NCBI GenBank assembly: GCA_002811645.1
Contig: PDIP01000026.1
Coordinates: 1-64,000 of the forward strand
Direction: 5' to 3'
Length of the DNA: 64,000 nt
Source of the DNA: Corallochytrium limacisporum
Lineage: Eukaryota > Opisthokonta
Of this stretch, positions 20,494 through 30,259 are shown piece after piece (the first letter of the stretch is position 1; each line of letters opens with the position of its first letter). The translations under genes were made by a program, and so were the position numbers. The notes below the pieces were generated by a model, which was given only the letters and a program-made list of their open reading frames with translations, ran no database searches and had not been told where the DNA came from.

Positions 20494-20812
20494 NNNNNNN
20501 NNNNNNNNNNNNNNNNNNNNNNNNNNNNNNNNNNNNNNNNNNNNNNNNNNNNNNNNNNNNNNNNNNNNNNNNNNNNNNNNNNNNNNNNNNNNNNNNNNNN
20601 NNNNNNNNNNNNNNNNNNNNNNNNNNNNNNNNNNNNNNNNNNNNNNNNNNNNNNNNNNNNNNNNNNNNNNNNNNNNNNNNNNNNNNNNNNNNNNNNNNNN
20701 NNNNNNNNNNNNNNNNNNNNNNNNNNNNNNNNNNNNNNNNNNNNNNNNNNNNNNNNNNNNNNNNNNNNNNNNNNNNNNNNNNNNNNNNNNNNNNNNNNNN
20801 NNNNNNNNNNNN
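20494..20812. other. assembly gap, 319 N
   Basis: Undetermined bases inside the MFS array. Sequence enters in the C-terminal half of copy 4 and leaves in TM1-TM2 of another copy. By comparison with neighbouring copies and spacers, about 1.3 kb would be needed to finish copy 4 and begin copy 5, so the gap length is probably too short. Confidence 0.95.
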
Positions 20813-21992
20813 TATTGTGGATGACATGAACACATCCTTGGCTATGGCATCTTTTGCCGGTGGTTTGTCATTAACCATTAGGGCAGCAGTAGCTCCTTGG
20901 GCGGGGAGCTGGCCCGGAAGGTTTGGATCGCGGAAGGTGGTCACCGTTGGGGGCATACTGATTTGTATCGGACTGATCGGAAGCAGTTTTGCAAGCAACG
21001 TCTGGGAACTGTATATATTCTACGGCCTGATGGTTGGTATGGGACTTAGCCTCCTGCTCTACCCAGGATCGTACATTATTATTCAATGGTACCGCAAAAA
21101 GAAGGCCATGATGCTTGGTTTTGGGCTCGGAAGTTTGGGCATTGGCGGCTTTGTATACAATGTCGTGGCTTCGCTACTGATTAATCAATATGGCTGGAGA
21201 GATGCCTTGCGAATTACAGTATTGCCTGTTTTCGTGTTCTTAGTGGTCGGTTTGCTACTTATCCGGGATCGTGTGCCGCCAAGAAGAGTGAGCACGCGTC
21301 TGGACTGGCATCTGTTCCGGGATGTACGCTTCTTCCTTGTCTTCTTATGCAATGCGTTCTTCAGCTTTGGATATGCCGCGCCATTCTTTTTCACGGTCAC
21401 TTGGGCAGAGCGCCATAACTTGTCAAGTACTGTTGCTGCCATTGCCACGGGTTTCATTGCCATATCCACCGGTCTCGGCACACCGGTACAAGGCTGGATC
21501 GGTGACCGTACCGCTCGAGATATAGTGTTTGTGGTGTGTATGTTATGCGCCGGTGCAGTGCTGTTTCTGTGGCCAATTTGCGTCACAGAGTGGTCGCTGC
21601 TGCTAGTGTCGCTGCTATACGGCTTTGTCACAGGAGGTCAATCAGCAAATACCGCAGCGATTATCACGGATTGGTTCCCAAGGCATGACCCGGGCAAGGT
21701 CAATGGTTTGAGCGGCGCAGGCAGGGCAGTGGGGGAGCTGTTCGGCCCTGTTCTGATTGCCATGTTATTTGACACGAGCCCTGAAGCTGCGTTTATGCTT
21801 TCCGGTGCCTTTATGATGTTCACAGGCATTGCCATCTACATTGGATCCATTTGGCCCAAGATCAGTAACGGTTCAGGCCTAGACAATGTTTCGTACACGT
21901 CAGTAATCCGAAGGAGTGAATCTGAGGAGCAACAAGGCAGTGGCGATTTGGCCATGACAGACATTAGCAGGAACTCCAATCCAATACAATAG
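20813..21992 (+). CDS. MFS transporter, array copy 5, 5' end lost in gap
   Basis: Begins mid-gene at IVDDMNTSLAMASFAGG and runs without a break to a normal C-terminus, about 393 codons. Unlike copies 3 and 4, the corresponding glycine codons (GCGGGG) keep the frame. It keeps LYPGSYIIIQWYRKKKAMM, QGWIGDRTARD and WFPRHDPGKVNGLSGAGRA. The cytosolic N-terminus and part of TM1 are hidden by the gap. Long stretches in its C-terminal half are identical to copy 6, which suggests gene conversion within the array. It is likely functional if the missing end is intact. Confidence 0.75.
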
Positions 21993-22806
21993 TGTACGAA
22001 TGAACGCATCCGATATTCAGTCAACAAGCCTGCAAAGAAACATGTGGTCCGAAGACATGTGTCCTCTACGCACTGTTACCATCCACCCATTCTTCGGGGC
22101 CGAAACTCCCGGAAAAGCAGTTTATGTCAGAATGCGCCATAATTGGCAAGCGGAGCGGGTCAGAAAATGGGAGCGGAGCCCGGCCTTACGCAACGAAAAA
22201 GGGGGGGGGGCCGGGAGGGAGAGGGCTCATTTGCAAAGTTGGATCCTTCGGTCAGTTTTGTGTGGCGTTCTCTCGCCGTTTCTTCGGATGTCGGCTGCGC
22301 AAGGAAGGTGGTAGGCTTGTTTTGGATGAGGGAAGGGAAGTGAGTGGAGCATTCGAGGCGGGTGAGAAAAAACCAAAGTTGGCGTCAGCATGCGCTCTTG
22401 CGGTGCTCTCTGTGGGGCATTGGAAAAGAACGCCGGGTTGGAGGGCGGGTTTGATTCTCGCCTCATTTACACCTGCCCATCGCGCCCCCCAAACTTTCCC
22501 TTTGCTCCCTCTACTTGGATCACCATTGCGGTCTCCATGGTGGGCGCATTGGCACGGTGTGCTTGTGCATAGGGAGTCCACAAAACGGCCTGCCCTACGC
22601 TCTGCAAACTATTGAATGATGGCCAGTATTATGATCTAGGGTAACTGGATCATGCGCTTTTCTGGCCAGCAGTAATGCGGGGATTTGTTCTATACTAAGT
22701 TCAGGTATGAGCCTGACATTTAGCTATTAAGAAACAGACTTTGCGTCTGCTGAGAAATCTTATGAGCATTCACAAACTTGATTCGCATAGATCGACAATT
22801 ACGGAC
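21993..22806. other. spacer between MFS copies 5 and 6
   Basis: Contains a G10 run followed by CCGGGAGGG (about 22201-22219), GC-rich sequence, and the 84-nt conserved block before copy 6. No gene is recognised. Confidence 0.6.
22723..22806 (+). promoter_or_regulatory. conserved 5' block upstream of MFS copy 6
   Basis: Counterpart of the 85-nt block before copy 4, beginning GCTATTAAGAAACAGAC and running to the start codon. Copy 3 keeps only the last part of it. Confidence 0.5.
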
Positions 22807-24378
22807 ATGACATCTGCTGCTACTCTCACAAGTCAGGTCAGTACACCTAGATTGAGTTTCAAGGATGACATTACAAAACAGGTAACCAGCAATGGATATC
22901 CAGAAAACAGTAGTAAACCTGCGGACAGTATAAGCAAGTCTTCAGAGACGAGTGTCAGAACTCTTAACACCAGAGATGGTGTAGGTGTGAGACAGCGTAC
23001 GGAGGTGGCCTCGACCAATGATCTGTTTGACGATGGGCATCAGGTCGAAGAAAGCTTAGCGACTTCCGCTGTTACAGAAGGAAATCGACTCGAGCCTAGA
23101 ATTGATTCGAAGGATGGGTATCCGCAGGTAGCTGGTGTTTTCTGCATTATCTTCGTAGTCGGAGGGTTAAGCCTGTCCTGGGGTATATACATTCCACGTA
23201 TTGTTGATGACATGAACACGTCCTTGGCTATGGCATCTTTTGCCGGTGGTCTCGCAATGACTGTCAGGGCAGCAGTAGCACCGTGGGCGGGCAGTTGGCC
23301 CGGAAGGTTCGGATCGCAGAGGGTGGTCGCCGCCGGTGGGGTTGTTATTAGCGTCGGACTAATCGGTAGCAGTTTTGCAACCGACGTCTGGGAACTGTAT
23401 GTGTTCTACGGTCTGATGGTTGGTATGGGACTGAGCTTGCTGCTCTTCCCAGGATCGTATATTATTATTCAATGGTACCGCAAAAAGAAGGCGACAATGC
23501 TTGGCGTTGCCCTTGCAAGTATGGGCATTGGCAGCTTTGTCTTTAATGTAGTGGCTGCGCTACTGATTAACCGGTACGGCTGGAGAGGTGCGTTGCGAAT
23601 TACAGTGGTGATGGTATCTGCCCTCCTGTCCATCGCTTTGCTACTCATCAGAGATCGTGTACCTCCAAGAAAAGTGAGCACGCGTCTGGACTGGCATCTG
23701 TTCAGGGACGTGCGGTTCCTCCTGGTCTTCTTGAGCAACGTGTGTTTCAGTTTCGGCTACGCCGCACCATTCTTTTTCACGGTCACTTGGGCAGAGCGCC
23801 ACGGTATGTCCAGCACTGTTGCTGCCATTGCCACGGGTTTCATTGCCATATCCACCGGTCTCGGCACACCGGTACAAGGCTGGATCGGTGACCGGACCTC
23901 CCGAGATATAGTGTTTGTGGTGTGTATGTTGTGCGCTGGAGCAGTACTCTTCGTGTGGCCAGTCTGCAAGACGGAGTGGTCGCTGCTGCTAGTATCGCTC
24001 CTCTATGGTTTCGCCACAGGTGGCCAATCAGCCAATACCGCAGCGATCATCACGGATTGGTTCCCAAGGCATGACCCGGGCAAGGTCAATGGTTTGAGCG
24101 GCGCAGGCAGGGCAGTGGGGGAGCTGTTCGGCCCTGTTCTGATTGCCATGTTATTTGACACGAGCCCTGAAGCTGCGTTTATGCTTTCCGGTGCCTTTAT
24201 GATGTTTACAGGCATAAGCATCTACGTTGGGTCCATTTGGCCAATGATCAGCAATGGCTCAACTTTAGACAATGTTTCGTACACATCTGTAACCCAAAGG
24301 CGTGAATCTGAGGAGCAGCAGGGCGCTGTTGATCTGCCCATGACAGGAATCAGCAGGAACTCCAGCTCCTCGTTATAG
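22807..24378 (+). CDS. MFS transporter, monocarboxylate-transporter-like, array copy 6
   Basis: A 523-aa intact array member, starting MTSAATLTSQVSTPRLSFKDD. An earlier in-frame codon at 22741 exists but lies inside the conserved 5' block, so 22807 is preferred. The cytosolic N-terminus has the EVASTNDLFDDG motif, TM1 is IIFVVGGLSLSWGIYIPRIV, and the signatures LFPGSYIIIQWYRKKKATM, QGWIGDRTSRD and WFPRHDPGKVNGLSGAGRA follow. The hydrophilic tail ends in a serine-rich stretch. It is the last gene of the head-to-tail array. Substrate unknown; organic-acid transport is inferred from family. Confidence 0.85.
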   Translation: MTSAATLTSQVSTPRLSFKDDITKQVTSNGYPENSSKPADSISKSSETSVRTLNTRDGVGVRQRTEVASTNDLFDDGHQVEESLATSAVTEGNRLEPRIDSKDGYPQVAGVFCIIFVVGGLSLSWGIYIPRIVDDMNTSLAMASFAGGLAMTVRAAVAPWAGSWPGRFGSQRVVAAGGVVISVGLIGSSFATDVWELYVFYGLMVGMGLSLLLFPGSYIIIQWYRKKKATMLGVALASMGIGSFVFNVVAALLINRYGWRGALRITVVMVSALLSIALLLIRDRVPPRKVSTRLDWHLFRDVRFLLVFLSNVCFSFGYAAPFFFTVTWAERHGMSSTVAAIATGFIAISTGLGTPVQGWIGDRTSRDIVFVVCMLCAGAVLFVWPVCKTEWSLLLVSLLYGFATGGQSANTAAIITDWFPRHDPGKVNGLSGAGRAVGELFGPVLIAMLFDTSPEAAFMLSGAFMMFTGISIYVGSIWPMISNGSTLDNVSYTSVTQRRESEEQQGAVDLPMTGISRNSSSSL

Positions 24379-25859
24379 TGTGCATCTGAATCTTCATTAA
24401 ATTTCTTAAATGAAAGATTTCGTCTGCTCTATCCTCTCCCTCCCCCGCCCCTCCCCCCCAAACGGTGTGACTTTTCGTTTCCTCGCCGCCCCGCGGCATT
24501 CCCTCCCCTGTCTCCGGTGCATGTACTTTGCATTCCCTGCACCGAAGGGTAAACGGTTTCGTCGCGGGCTGCCAAGTTTGGGATGCTGCGGCTTGAGATC
24601 CTCTACATACTGTTGCAGTGAGCAACAAAGAGATTTATCTCGATTAAGGTTAGATGCACCGATCCTTAGTTTGTCAATGTGAGTTGGCCTCCGACGACTG
24701 GAGTGCATAGCTGTTTCGTGTGCCAAGGGTGATTGCGGTACAGACCATCCGGCGTGTCTGTCACTTTGACGAGCTTCGTCGACCATTGATAACAGTTCGT
24801 TCCTTAGACCACAGGTCGTTGACGTTTTAGATCTCTTCAACATATCATGCCGTGACCGATTGCATTTTAGTGACAGCCTAAACCTGGCCAGTGAGCACAT
24901 CAATGACGCGGATTGGCGCGAAACCCCGCAGTCGTAAGTGTGTGCGAATCGTTGCGCATCTGAACTAAGCACCAGGGTGGAGGTGTTACAAGTAATGTTG
25001 GCTTTGGGTTCACATAGTTTGTTCACAGCTGCCAGTGTACTCGACGTCTGTCCGAACTTTTCATCGTCTTCTTGCTTTCCCGGGGGCGCTTTCATACGCC
25101 ACTGTGTAGGCTTCCGGCCCCGTATTGCGCAAGATGCCAGTTTGTCTTGCGTACCAAGTACACAATACTAATTTGGTAATCGCACGCAACCAATGCGATC
25201 CTCCGTATTCAGGGTATTACCGAAGATTCTGGCTCTCCAGTCAAAATCCTTATGGTTCTAGTCTATTCGCTTCCAAAGATGACGCACCATCGTCCGGCAT
25301 CTACCACCAGGGCGCCACCAAAACTATGAAACCGGAACAGTATCATGCTTGCTGCATGCATGCACGCAATGTTCAGCTACTGTTTGGGTTTGTCTCCATA
25401 CAATTCCGCCCGAAGATTCGGACGTTTGCCGTTTGAGTATGTAAACATTCCGTAGCAGAACCCGCAGAAGGCTCGGAATCATGCCGAGGGTAGATAGTGA
25501 CGCAAAACCGTACGGCCCCGCCCCTCCATTTTGAGGAGGGGGAGGGGGGGAAAGGGTACGTCTCAGGCGACGCCAGTGACTTTACAAATGTAAGGTAGTT
25601 TGATCCGTGTGGTCGTCGACGTGTGCGTTGCTTCGAACCACGGGTTACCTCTCAGTCCTGATTTAAGGTCGTGCATGCTTGGCTTAAGAAGGATTCCACA
25701 GGCTCTGTTTTGGAATTGGATGAGAAGGCGTGGGGGTTCGGCCTTGTTTTGAATCGTCCAGGTATATAAAGTGAGCAATGATGTGATGATCTCAGTAGCC
25801 TGCAGTTCTGTAAATAGTTTGTGTCTTATACCCTTCGTAACCTCAAATAACAGGACAGA
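24379..25859. other. spacer between MFS array and lipase gene
   Basis: Contains C-rich runs near 24431-24465, an imperfect inverted repeat (CCCCGCCCCTCC to GGAGGGGGAGGGGGG, 25517-25550) and a TATA-like box. A 229-codon minus-strand frame (24406-25095) has no recognisable domain and ends in low-complexity sequence, so it is not called. Confidence 0.5.
25763..25770 (+). promoter_or_regulatory. TATA box of the lipase gene
   Basis: TATATAAA lies 90 bp before the lipase start codon, a plausible core-promoter distance with a short leader. Confidence 0.4.
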
Positions 25860-27521
25860 ATGCGGCTTTTCTTTAACCTCATTGTTCTGACCACTCTTGT
25901 GAGTCTGACCCGGGCCGAAGTTGTCCTGGTCCTCTGCCACGGACTCTTCGGTTGGGGAGAGGACGACATGCTCTTTGATTACTGGGGCTTTCAGTATGAT
26001 GGGTTCCGGGCTCCCTTTGGTGCTGATGAGGATACCATCGGCAACGATGTCAAAATCTTCCAGGCCTCTGTAGGTCCCATCAGCAGTAGCTACGACCGCG
26101 CTCGGGAATTGTTCTATCAGATAAAGGGAGGCACGGTCGACTACGGGGCTGACCATGGAACACGCTTCGGGCACGCCCGCTTTGGCAAGACCTATGAAGG
26201 ATTCTATCCCGAATGGGACGGATCTCATCCAATTAATCTGATGGGTCATTCTCTCGGTGGTCCTACGATCCGCATGATGTACGACATGCTGGCTAATGGA
26301 GGATTTGAGGGTCATGATACAGACAGTTCTTGGGTCTTCAGCATTGCCACGGTCACAGGTGTGAACAATGGTGCTACTTTATTGGGAGACAGTAAATCTG
26401 AAAATTTCAACGATTCTGAGCTTTCCTGGCTGCCAGTCAATTTGTTCACGCCTTTGCTGCAGGTTCTGGGTCTGAGCGCCATCACGTTGGACGACACCTT
26501 CTACCCCCTCCATCTAGAGCACTGGGGCTACAAGCAGGACAGCGATGAATCCATTCTCAGCTACATTCTCTCTATTTTTGAGAAGGAAGACAACAACATG
26601 TTCGCCGACATTGACAACGGTGCCTCGTCTTGTACTCTTGCCAATTTATTTAACTTCAACGCACGTGCTGTGGATCGCATCTCTGCGACTACACCGCCGC
26701 AATCGACATTCTTCTTTGCGTTCTACGACGACGAGACCTGGTACAATATCTTCACCGGTCATGAGGTACCATTGCCAACCATGTTCCTACCTCTTCAGCC
26801 CCTTGGCTACATGGAAGGAATTTTTCGATTTGATGAGAATGGTATCTGCCCCGAATGCAACCAGCAGCTTGGAGAATGGCGAGTCAATGACGCCCTGGTA
26901 CCACGCATTGCCCAGAAGCATCCGCTTACCGCCGAGTGTCGCGCTTCTCCTCACTCCGCGAACTGTGCGGAGGGCGTGGAGAACAAATTTGCCAGCATTA
27001 ATGCAAATACCCCCTCAGATACTTTAGTCCCGGGAGTTTGGTACGAGCAAGAATTTGATCCAGATGGCTCTTGGGACCATCTGGACGTCATCTTTAGTGC
27101 CATTGACCGGCCCTTCCATGACGGCCGCTACCGTACAGATTTCTATGTGAAGCATATTCAGCGCATCCGTGAACTACAGACACGATTTGGTGTCAATGGA
27201 TCGGGAGCGGCTGGTCTGACCGTGAGGTCTGCCGATGCCGTCAGCAGCAATAATAGAGATGTCGTCGAACTCGGGCCCGCTCTTGGACCATCCAGTCCAG
27301 AGGTCGCCCGGCGCGCTGCCGATGTGCCCGCTGACCCATACCTCGCCCCTACGAAGACGGGCCGTAAGCACGCCAGCGATACAGGAGTATCCACAGCAAC
27401 AATTGCTGGTATTGGAGCTGTCGTTGGAATAGTGTCCATTGCCGGCGTCATCGGTGGCGTACTTGTGTTCCGGCACCGTCGACAGCCAGTGGACACAAAC
27501 CTCAAGCCGGGCATTGTTTGA
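25860..27521 (+). CDS. secreted, membrane-anchored lipase of bacterial family I.5 type
   Basis: A 553-aa alpha/beta-hydrolase. A signal peptide (1-19, LFFNLIVLTTLVSLTRA) precedes the oxyanion-loop region CHGLFGWGEDD. The region from residue 72 aligns with Geobacillus/Staphylococcus lipases without gaps: VGPISSSYDRA, GGTVDYGADHG, FGHARFGKTY. The nucleophile is Ser131 (GHSLGG), the likely acid Asp344 (VNDALVPR) and the base His407 (SWDHLDVI). Three of the four zinc ligands known in Geobacillus lipases are kept (Asp79, His99, His105); the fourth is not obvious. A C-terminal helix (about 509-531, AGIGAVVGIVSIAGVIGGVLV) followed by RHRR would anchor it with the catalytic domain outside or in the lumen. 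The role is hydrolysis of acylglycerols. A bacterial origin is possible. Confidence 0.85.
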   Translation: MRLFFNLIVLTTLVSLTRAEVVLVLCHGLFGWGEDDMLFDYWGFQYDGFRAPFGADEDTIGNDVKIFQASVGPISSSYDRARELFYQIKGGTVDYGADHGTRFGHARFGKTYEGFYPEWDGSHPINLMGHSLGGPTIRMMYDMLANGGFEGHDTDSSWVFSIATVTGVNNGATLLGDSKSENFNDSELSWLPVNLFTPLLQVLGLSAITLDDTFYPLHLEHWGYKQDSDESILSYILSIFEKEDNNMFADIDNGASSCTLANLFNFNARAVDRISATTPPQSTFFFAFYDDETWYNIFTGHEVPLPTMFLPLQPLGYMEGIFRFDENGICPECNQQLGEWRVNDALVPRIAQKHPLTAECRASPHSANCAEGVENKFASINANTPSDTLVPGVWYEQEFDPDGSWDHLDVIFSAIDRPFHDGRYRTDFYVKHIQRIRELQTRFGVNGSGAAGLTVRSADAVSSNNRDVVELGPALGPSSPEVARRAADVPADPYLAPTKTGRKHASDTGVSTATIAGIGAVVGIVSIAGVIGGVLVFRHRRQPVDTNLKPGIV

Positions 27522-28943
27522 TGAGATCATCAAACAATGGCAGTGTAATTGCCGTACGACCTTCAGGATTATGCTCATCTCATAAACGTGTTTTGAAGGA
27601 ATTCATTTCCATTGAATGTGTTAGCGGGAGATTTAAGCCTTTTGGCGTTCGTCAATGGCTCTTGACATTCACATGTTGGTTTTGTGAAGTCTGTCAGCTT
27701 GTGGCAGAAGCTTTGCAGTCTCTTCAGACGTCAACGGCGATCAGCGGCAAGGGCCAGACGACGAATATTGCCAATGCATCCTGAAGCAGCGTCTTGTAGC
27801 TGTTCATCGTTCGCATCGACCATGTCCAGCAGGTGACCAACTACCCTCTTCCCAGCGCCCCACCCCCTTCTCCTCCGCTTCGACCTCTTCCCTGCGCAGT
27901 TTGCCGTCACCGCCGCGCGTGGGTCGGGAGTCCATAAATTTTTATGCCCCCCGGAGGGGGGGGGGTGGTGGGGTTTCCCCGGTCCCGCTGCCTCTTTGAA
28001 CTGACTCGCTCTGCTCCTCCGGGGTTCCCATAAAACTGCTAACCTCTTGTTTTGAATTAAATTCATTCCTCTGCCAACTTTTTTGAAGCCCCAGCGCCCC
28101 TAAAACCGACCCCGGCTCGACAACTGCGGATTGATGGGAAATCTCTGCGCGCTCCATTGCGCTCCTCCTCCGTTATTTGCATTATTTCTCTACGAGTGCG
28201 GTAGAAGACTGGGACGGTGGTGGTGCCAGCCGAGACCTAGTTCTCGTGGCCTTATCGCTACTTTTTCCTGCGGTGTCCCCCGGGGTAACTCTCACCTCCA
28301 CACGGCAGGGACGAAAACACACGGGTTTTTCTCGACGAAAACGACAGAGAGGAACCCAAAACAAGAATGTGTAAAGAAGAAAACTAGCCTCCAAGTATTC
28401 TCATAGCGGGGCCGTACCTAGCAAAGGGGGGAGGGGGGGGGGCTTCTGTTCCTTGAAAAGCGCCTGGCAAACGACCCGGACTCGGGTGATCCGGGAGTGC
28501 TGACAGGCCGCAAGCAACCGACCCGCCAGCTGAAGGGTTCGGTCAGCAGCAGGCACTCTACTGCCCTCTCTGCCCCCCCCCCTTCCTCGCCCTGGTTTGA
28601 CCGCCTTCCCTAAACCCACCTCGTCACTGCGTTGCATTATTTTGGCTTTTCGTGAGAGGGAGGCTCTAATTCCTTCCTGCTTCTGCCCACGTTTCCTACT
28701 GCGTGAAGATTGGGGCTGGCCGTTTCCGATGGCAATGCAACACTTGGTGGCTGGGCTTCACTCCCAACTTGTTTTGCAGGTCCCTCGTACAGCCACACAG
28801 TGACCTGTCGTCAGCAACAATCGAATGCAGGTTCCGACCCGCTGGCTATTTGGAGCCAACTGCAGGACCATGAGCTTCTTGACCAAAGAATCCGGTCACA
28901 AACGCAGACCAAGAAACGTTTCTGCCGTGGAGAATTTGATACC
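27522..28943. other. spacer between lipase and hisC
   Basis: Holds a GC palindromic tract (27945-27973), further G and C runs near 28422-28442 and 28567-28577, and the 78-codon open frame upstream of the HisC ATG, which has no ATG of its own. No gene is recognised. Confidence 0.6.
27945..27973. repeat. intergenic GC palindromic tract
   Basis: C6 GGA G11 TGGTGGGG in the spacer between the lipase and HisC genes. Confidence 0.6.
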
Positions 28944-30137
28944 ATGGTTGCAAACGGGGCGAATGGGACGTCCAAGTCCCACTTTTCTGTGGACGACATA
29001 GAGAACCTCTTCCGTGCCAATGTAAAGGAATTGGTGCCTTACAGGTGTGCGCGGGACGATTACACTGACGGGATCTTGCTGGATGCCAACGAGAACAGCG
29101 TTGGCGCACCGTTCGCAGACGAAGGTTTGGAACTGAATCGGTACCCGGACCCGCGCATGAACGAATTGAAGACACGGTTACTGCAGACCAAGAGCTTGGA
29201 CCAAGCTCTGACTCATGAGAACATGTTCCTCGGTGTTGGAAGCGACGAAGCCATTGATTTGCTCCTGCGGATCACATGCCGTCCTGGCCAAGACAAGATC
29301 CTGATCTGCCCTCCCACTTACGGGATGTACAAGGTTTGTGCCAAGATCAACGATCTAGAAGTCGTGCAAGTACCCTTGTTGCCAGAAGTATTTCAGCTTG
29401 ACCTAGCGGCCATCAACGACGTGGTAACCGCTGATGTAGAAAACAAGATCAAGGTGCTTTGGATCTGCAGCCCCAACAACCCCACAGCCAATGCGCTGAA
29501 ACGGGAAGACATTGTCGCTGTGCTTGAGAACCCGAACTTTAAAGGCGTCGTAGTCGTGGATGAGGCGTACATTGATTTTGTCGAGGCCATGGAGCACAAT
29601 GGATCACTGGCGACCACCTCGACCGCTACTCTCATCAGCACCTATCCGAACCTCGTCGTCATGCACACCATGTCCAAGGGATGGGGACTGGCCGGTGTGC
29701 GCTTAGGTATGGCCTACGGTAGTCCACGCGTCATTGATATTATGAATCGTGTCAAAGCACCATACAATGTCAGCTCACTGGCCATGGACGCCGTATCGAA
29801 GGCTCTGGATAACAGGGAAAAGGTCAAGTCAGTAGTACAGTACCTCACCACCCAGCGGATCGCTTTCGAACAGGGACTGAAGGAGCTCATGGCTCGGAAC
29901 GCGGGCGTTACAAAGGTCTACCCTTCGGATGCAAACTTCATTCTCTTCCAGGTGGACCCGGCTCTTTACGACGCAAAGAAAGTCTACTGCGACCTCGCCG
30001 ATGGCGGAATCGTCAGCCGGTTCCGTGGTGATCAGAAGCACTGCGACAATTGTATTCGAGTCTCTGTGGGCAAGGAAGAAGAGAACAAAGAGTATTTGAA
30101 GCGTCTGGAGGTACGGTTGAAGACCCATGACAAATAA
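28944..30137 (+). CDS. hisC: histidinol-phosphate aminotransferase
   Basis: A 397-aa PLP enzyme of fold type I, catalysing imidazole-acetol phosphate to L-histidinol phosphate in histidine biosynthesis. LLDANENSVG near the N-terminus is the substrate-loop motif, NRYPDPRMNELK follows, and the cofactor site includes GVGSDEAIDLL, CSPNNPTAN and VVDEAYIDF. The Schiff-base lysine is Lys245 in MSKGWGLAGVRLG. The start is the first ATG of the frame; the open sequence upstream has none. Length fits the family. Animals lack this step, so the gene marks a histidine prototroph. It converges on STK16 with a 122-bp spacer. Confidence 0.9.
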   Translation: MVANGANGTSKSHFSVDDIENLFRANVKELVPYRCARDDYTDGILLDANENSVGAPFADEGLELNRYPDPRMNELKTRLLQTKSLDQALTHENMFLGVGSDEAIDLLLRITCRPGQDKILICPPTYGMYKVCAKINDLEVVQVPLLPEVFQLDLAAINDVVTADVENKIKVLWICSPNNPTANALKREDIVAVLENPNFKGVVVVDEAYIDFVEAMEHNGSLATTSTATLISTYPNLVVMHTMSKGWGLAGVRLGMAYGSPRVIDIMNRVKAPYNVSSLAMDAVSKALDNREKVKSVVQYLTTQRIAFEQGLKELMARNAGVTKVYPSDANFILFQVDPALYDAKKVYCDLADGGIVSRFRGDQKHCDNCIRVSVGKEEENKEYLKRLEVRLKTHDK

Positions 30138-30259
30138 TTAAGTCGTGGAAGCCCATATCATGAGGATTCTCCTCTCCTTCCTTTCACCCATCGTGAGTCA
30201 TATTCGTATATTTAGTGCGGAATACATGCCATCTCTGTATGTGTACATCTAGTATATTG

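Noticed and set aside
22431-22470. tRNA T-arm-like hairpin (GCGGG TTTGATT CTCGC)
   Set aside because: The loop lacks the conserved TTC, and no acceptor stem or anticodon arm can be drawn around it. No convincing tRNA was found anywhere in the window.
12576-24378. MFS array considered as a transposon-borne cassette
   Set aside because: No terminal repeats, transposase or integrase is visible; tandem duplication explains it.
24406-25095. 229-codon minus-strand frame behind MFS copy 6
   Set aside because: Starts with ATG but has no recognisable domain, odd Ser/Arg/Cys composition, and ends in low-complexity sequence derived from a C-rich tract.
25563-26315. 250-codon minus-strand frame overlapping the lipase promoter and 5' half
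   Set aside because: It overlaps catalytic lipase codons; its sequence shows no domain, and the lipase explains the conservation.
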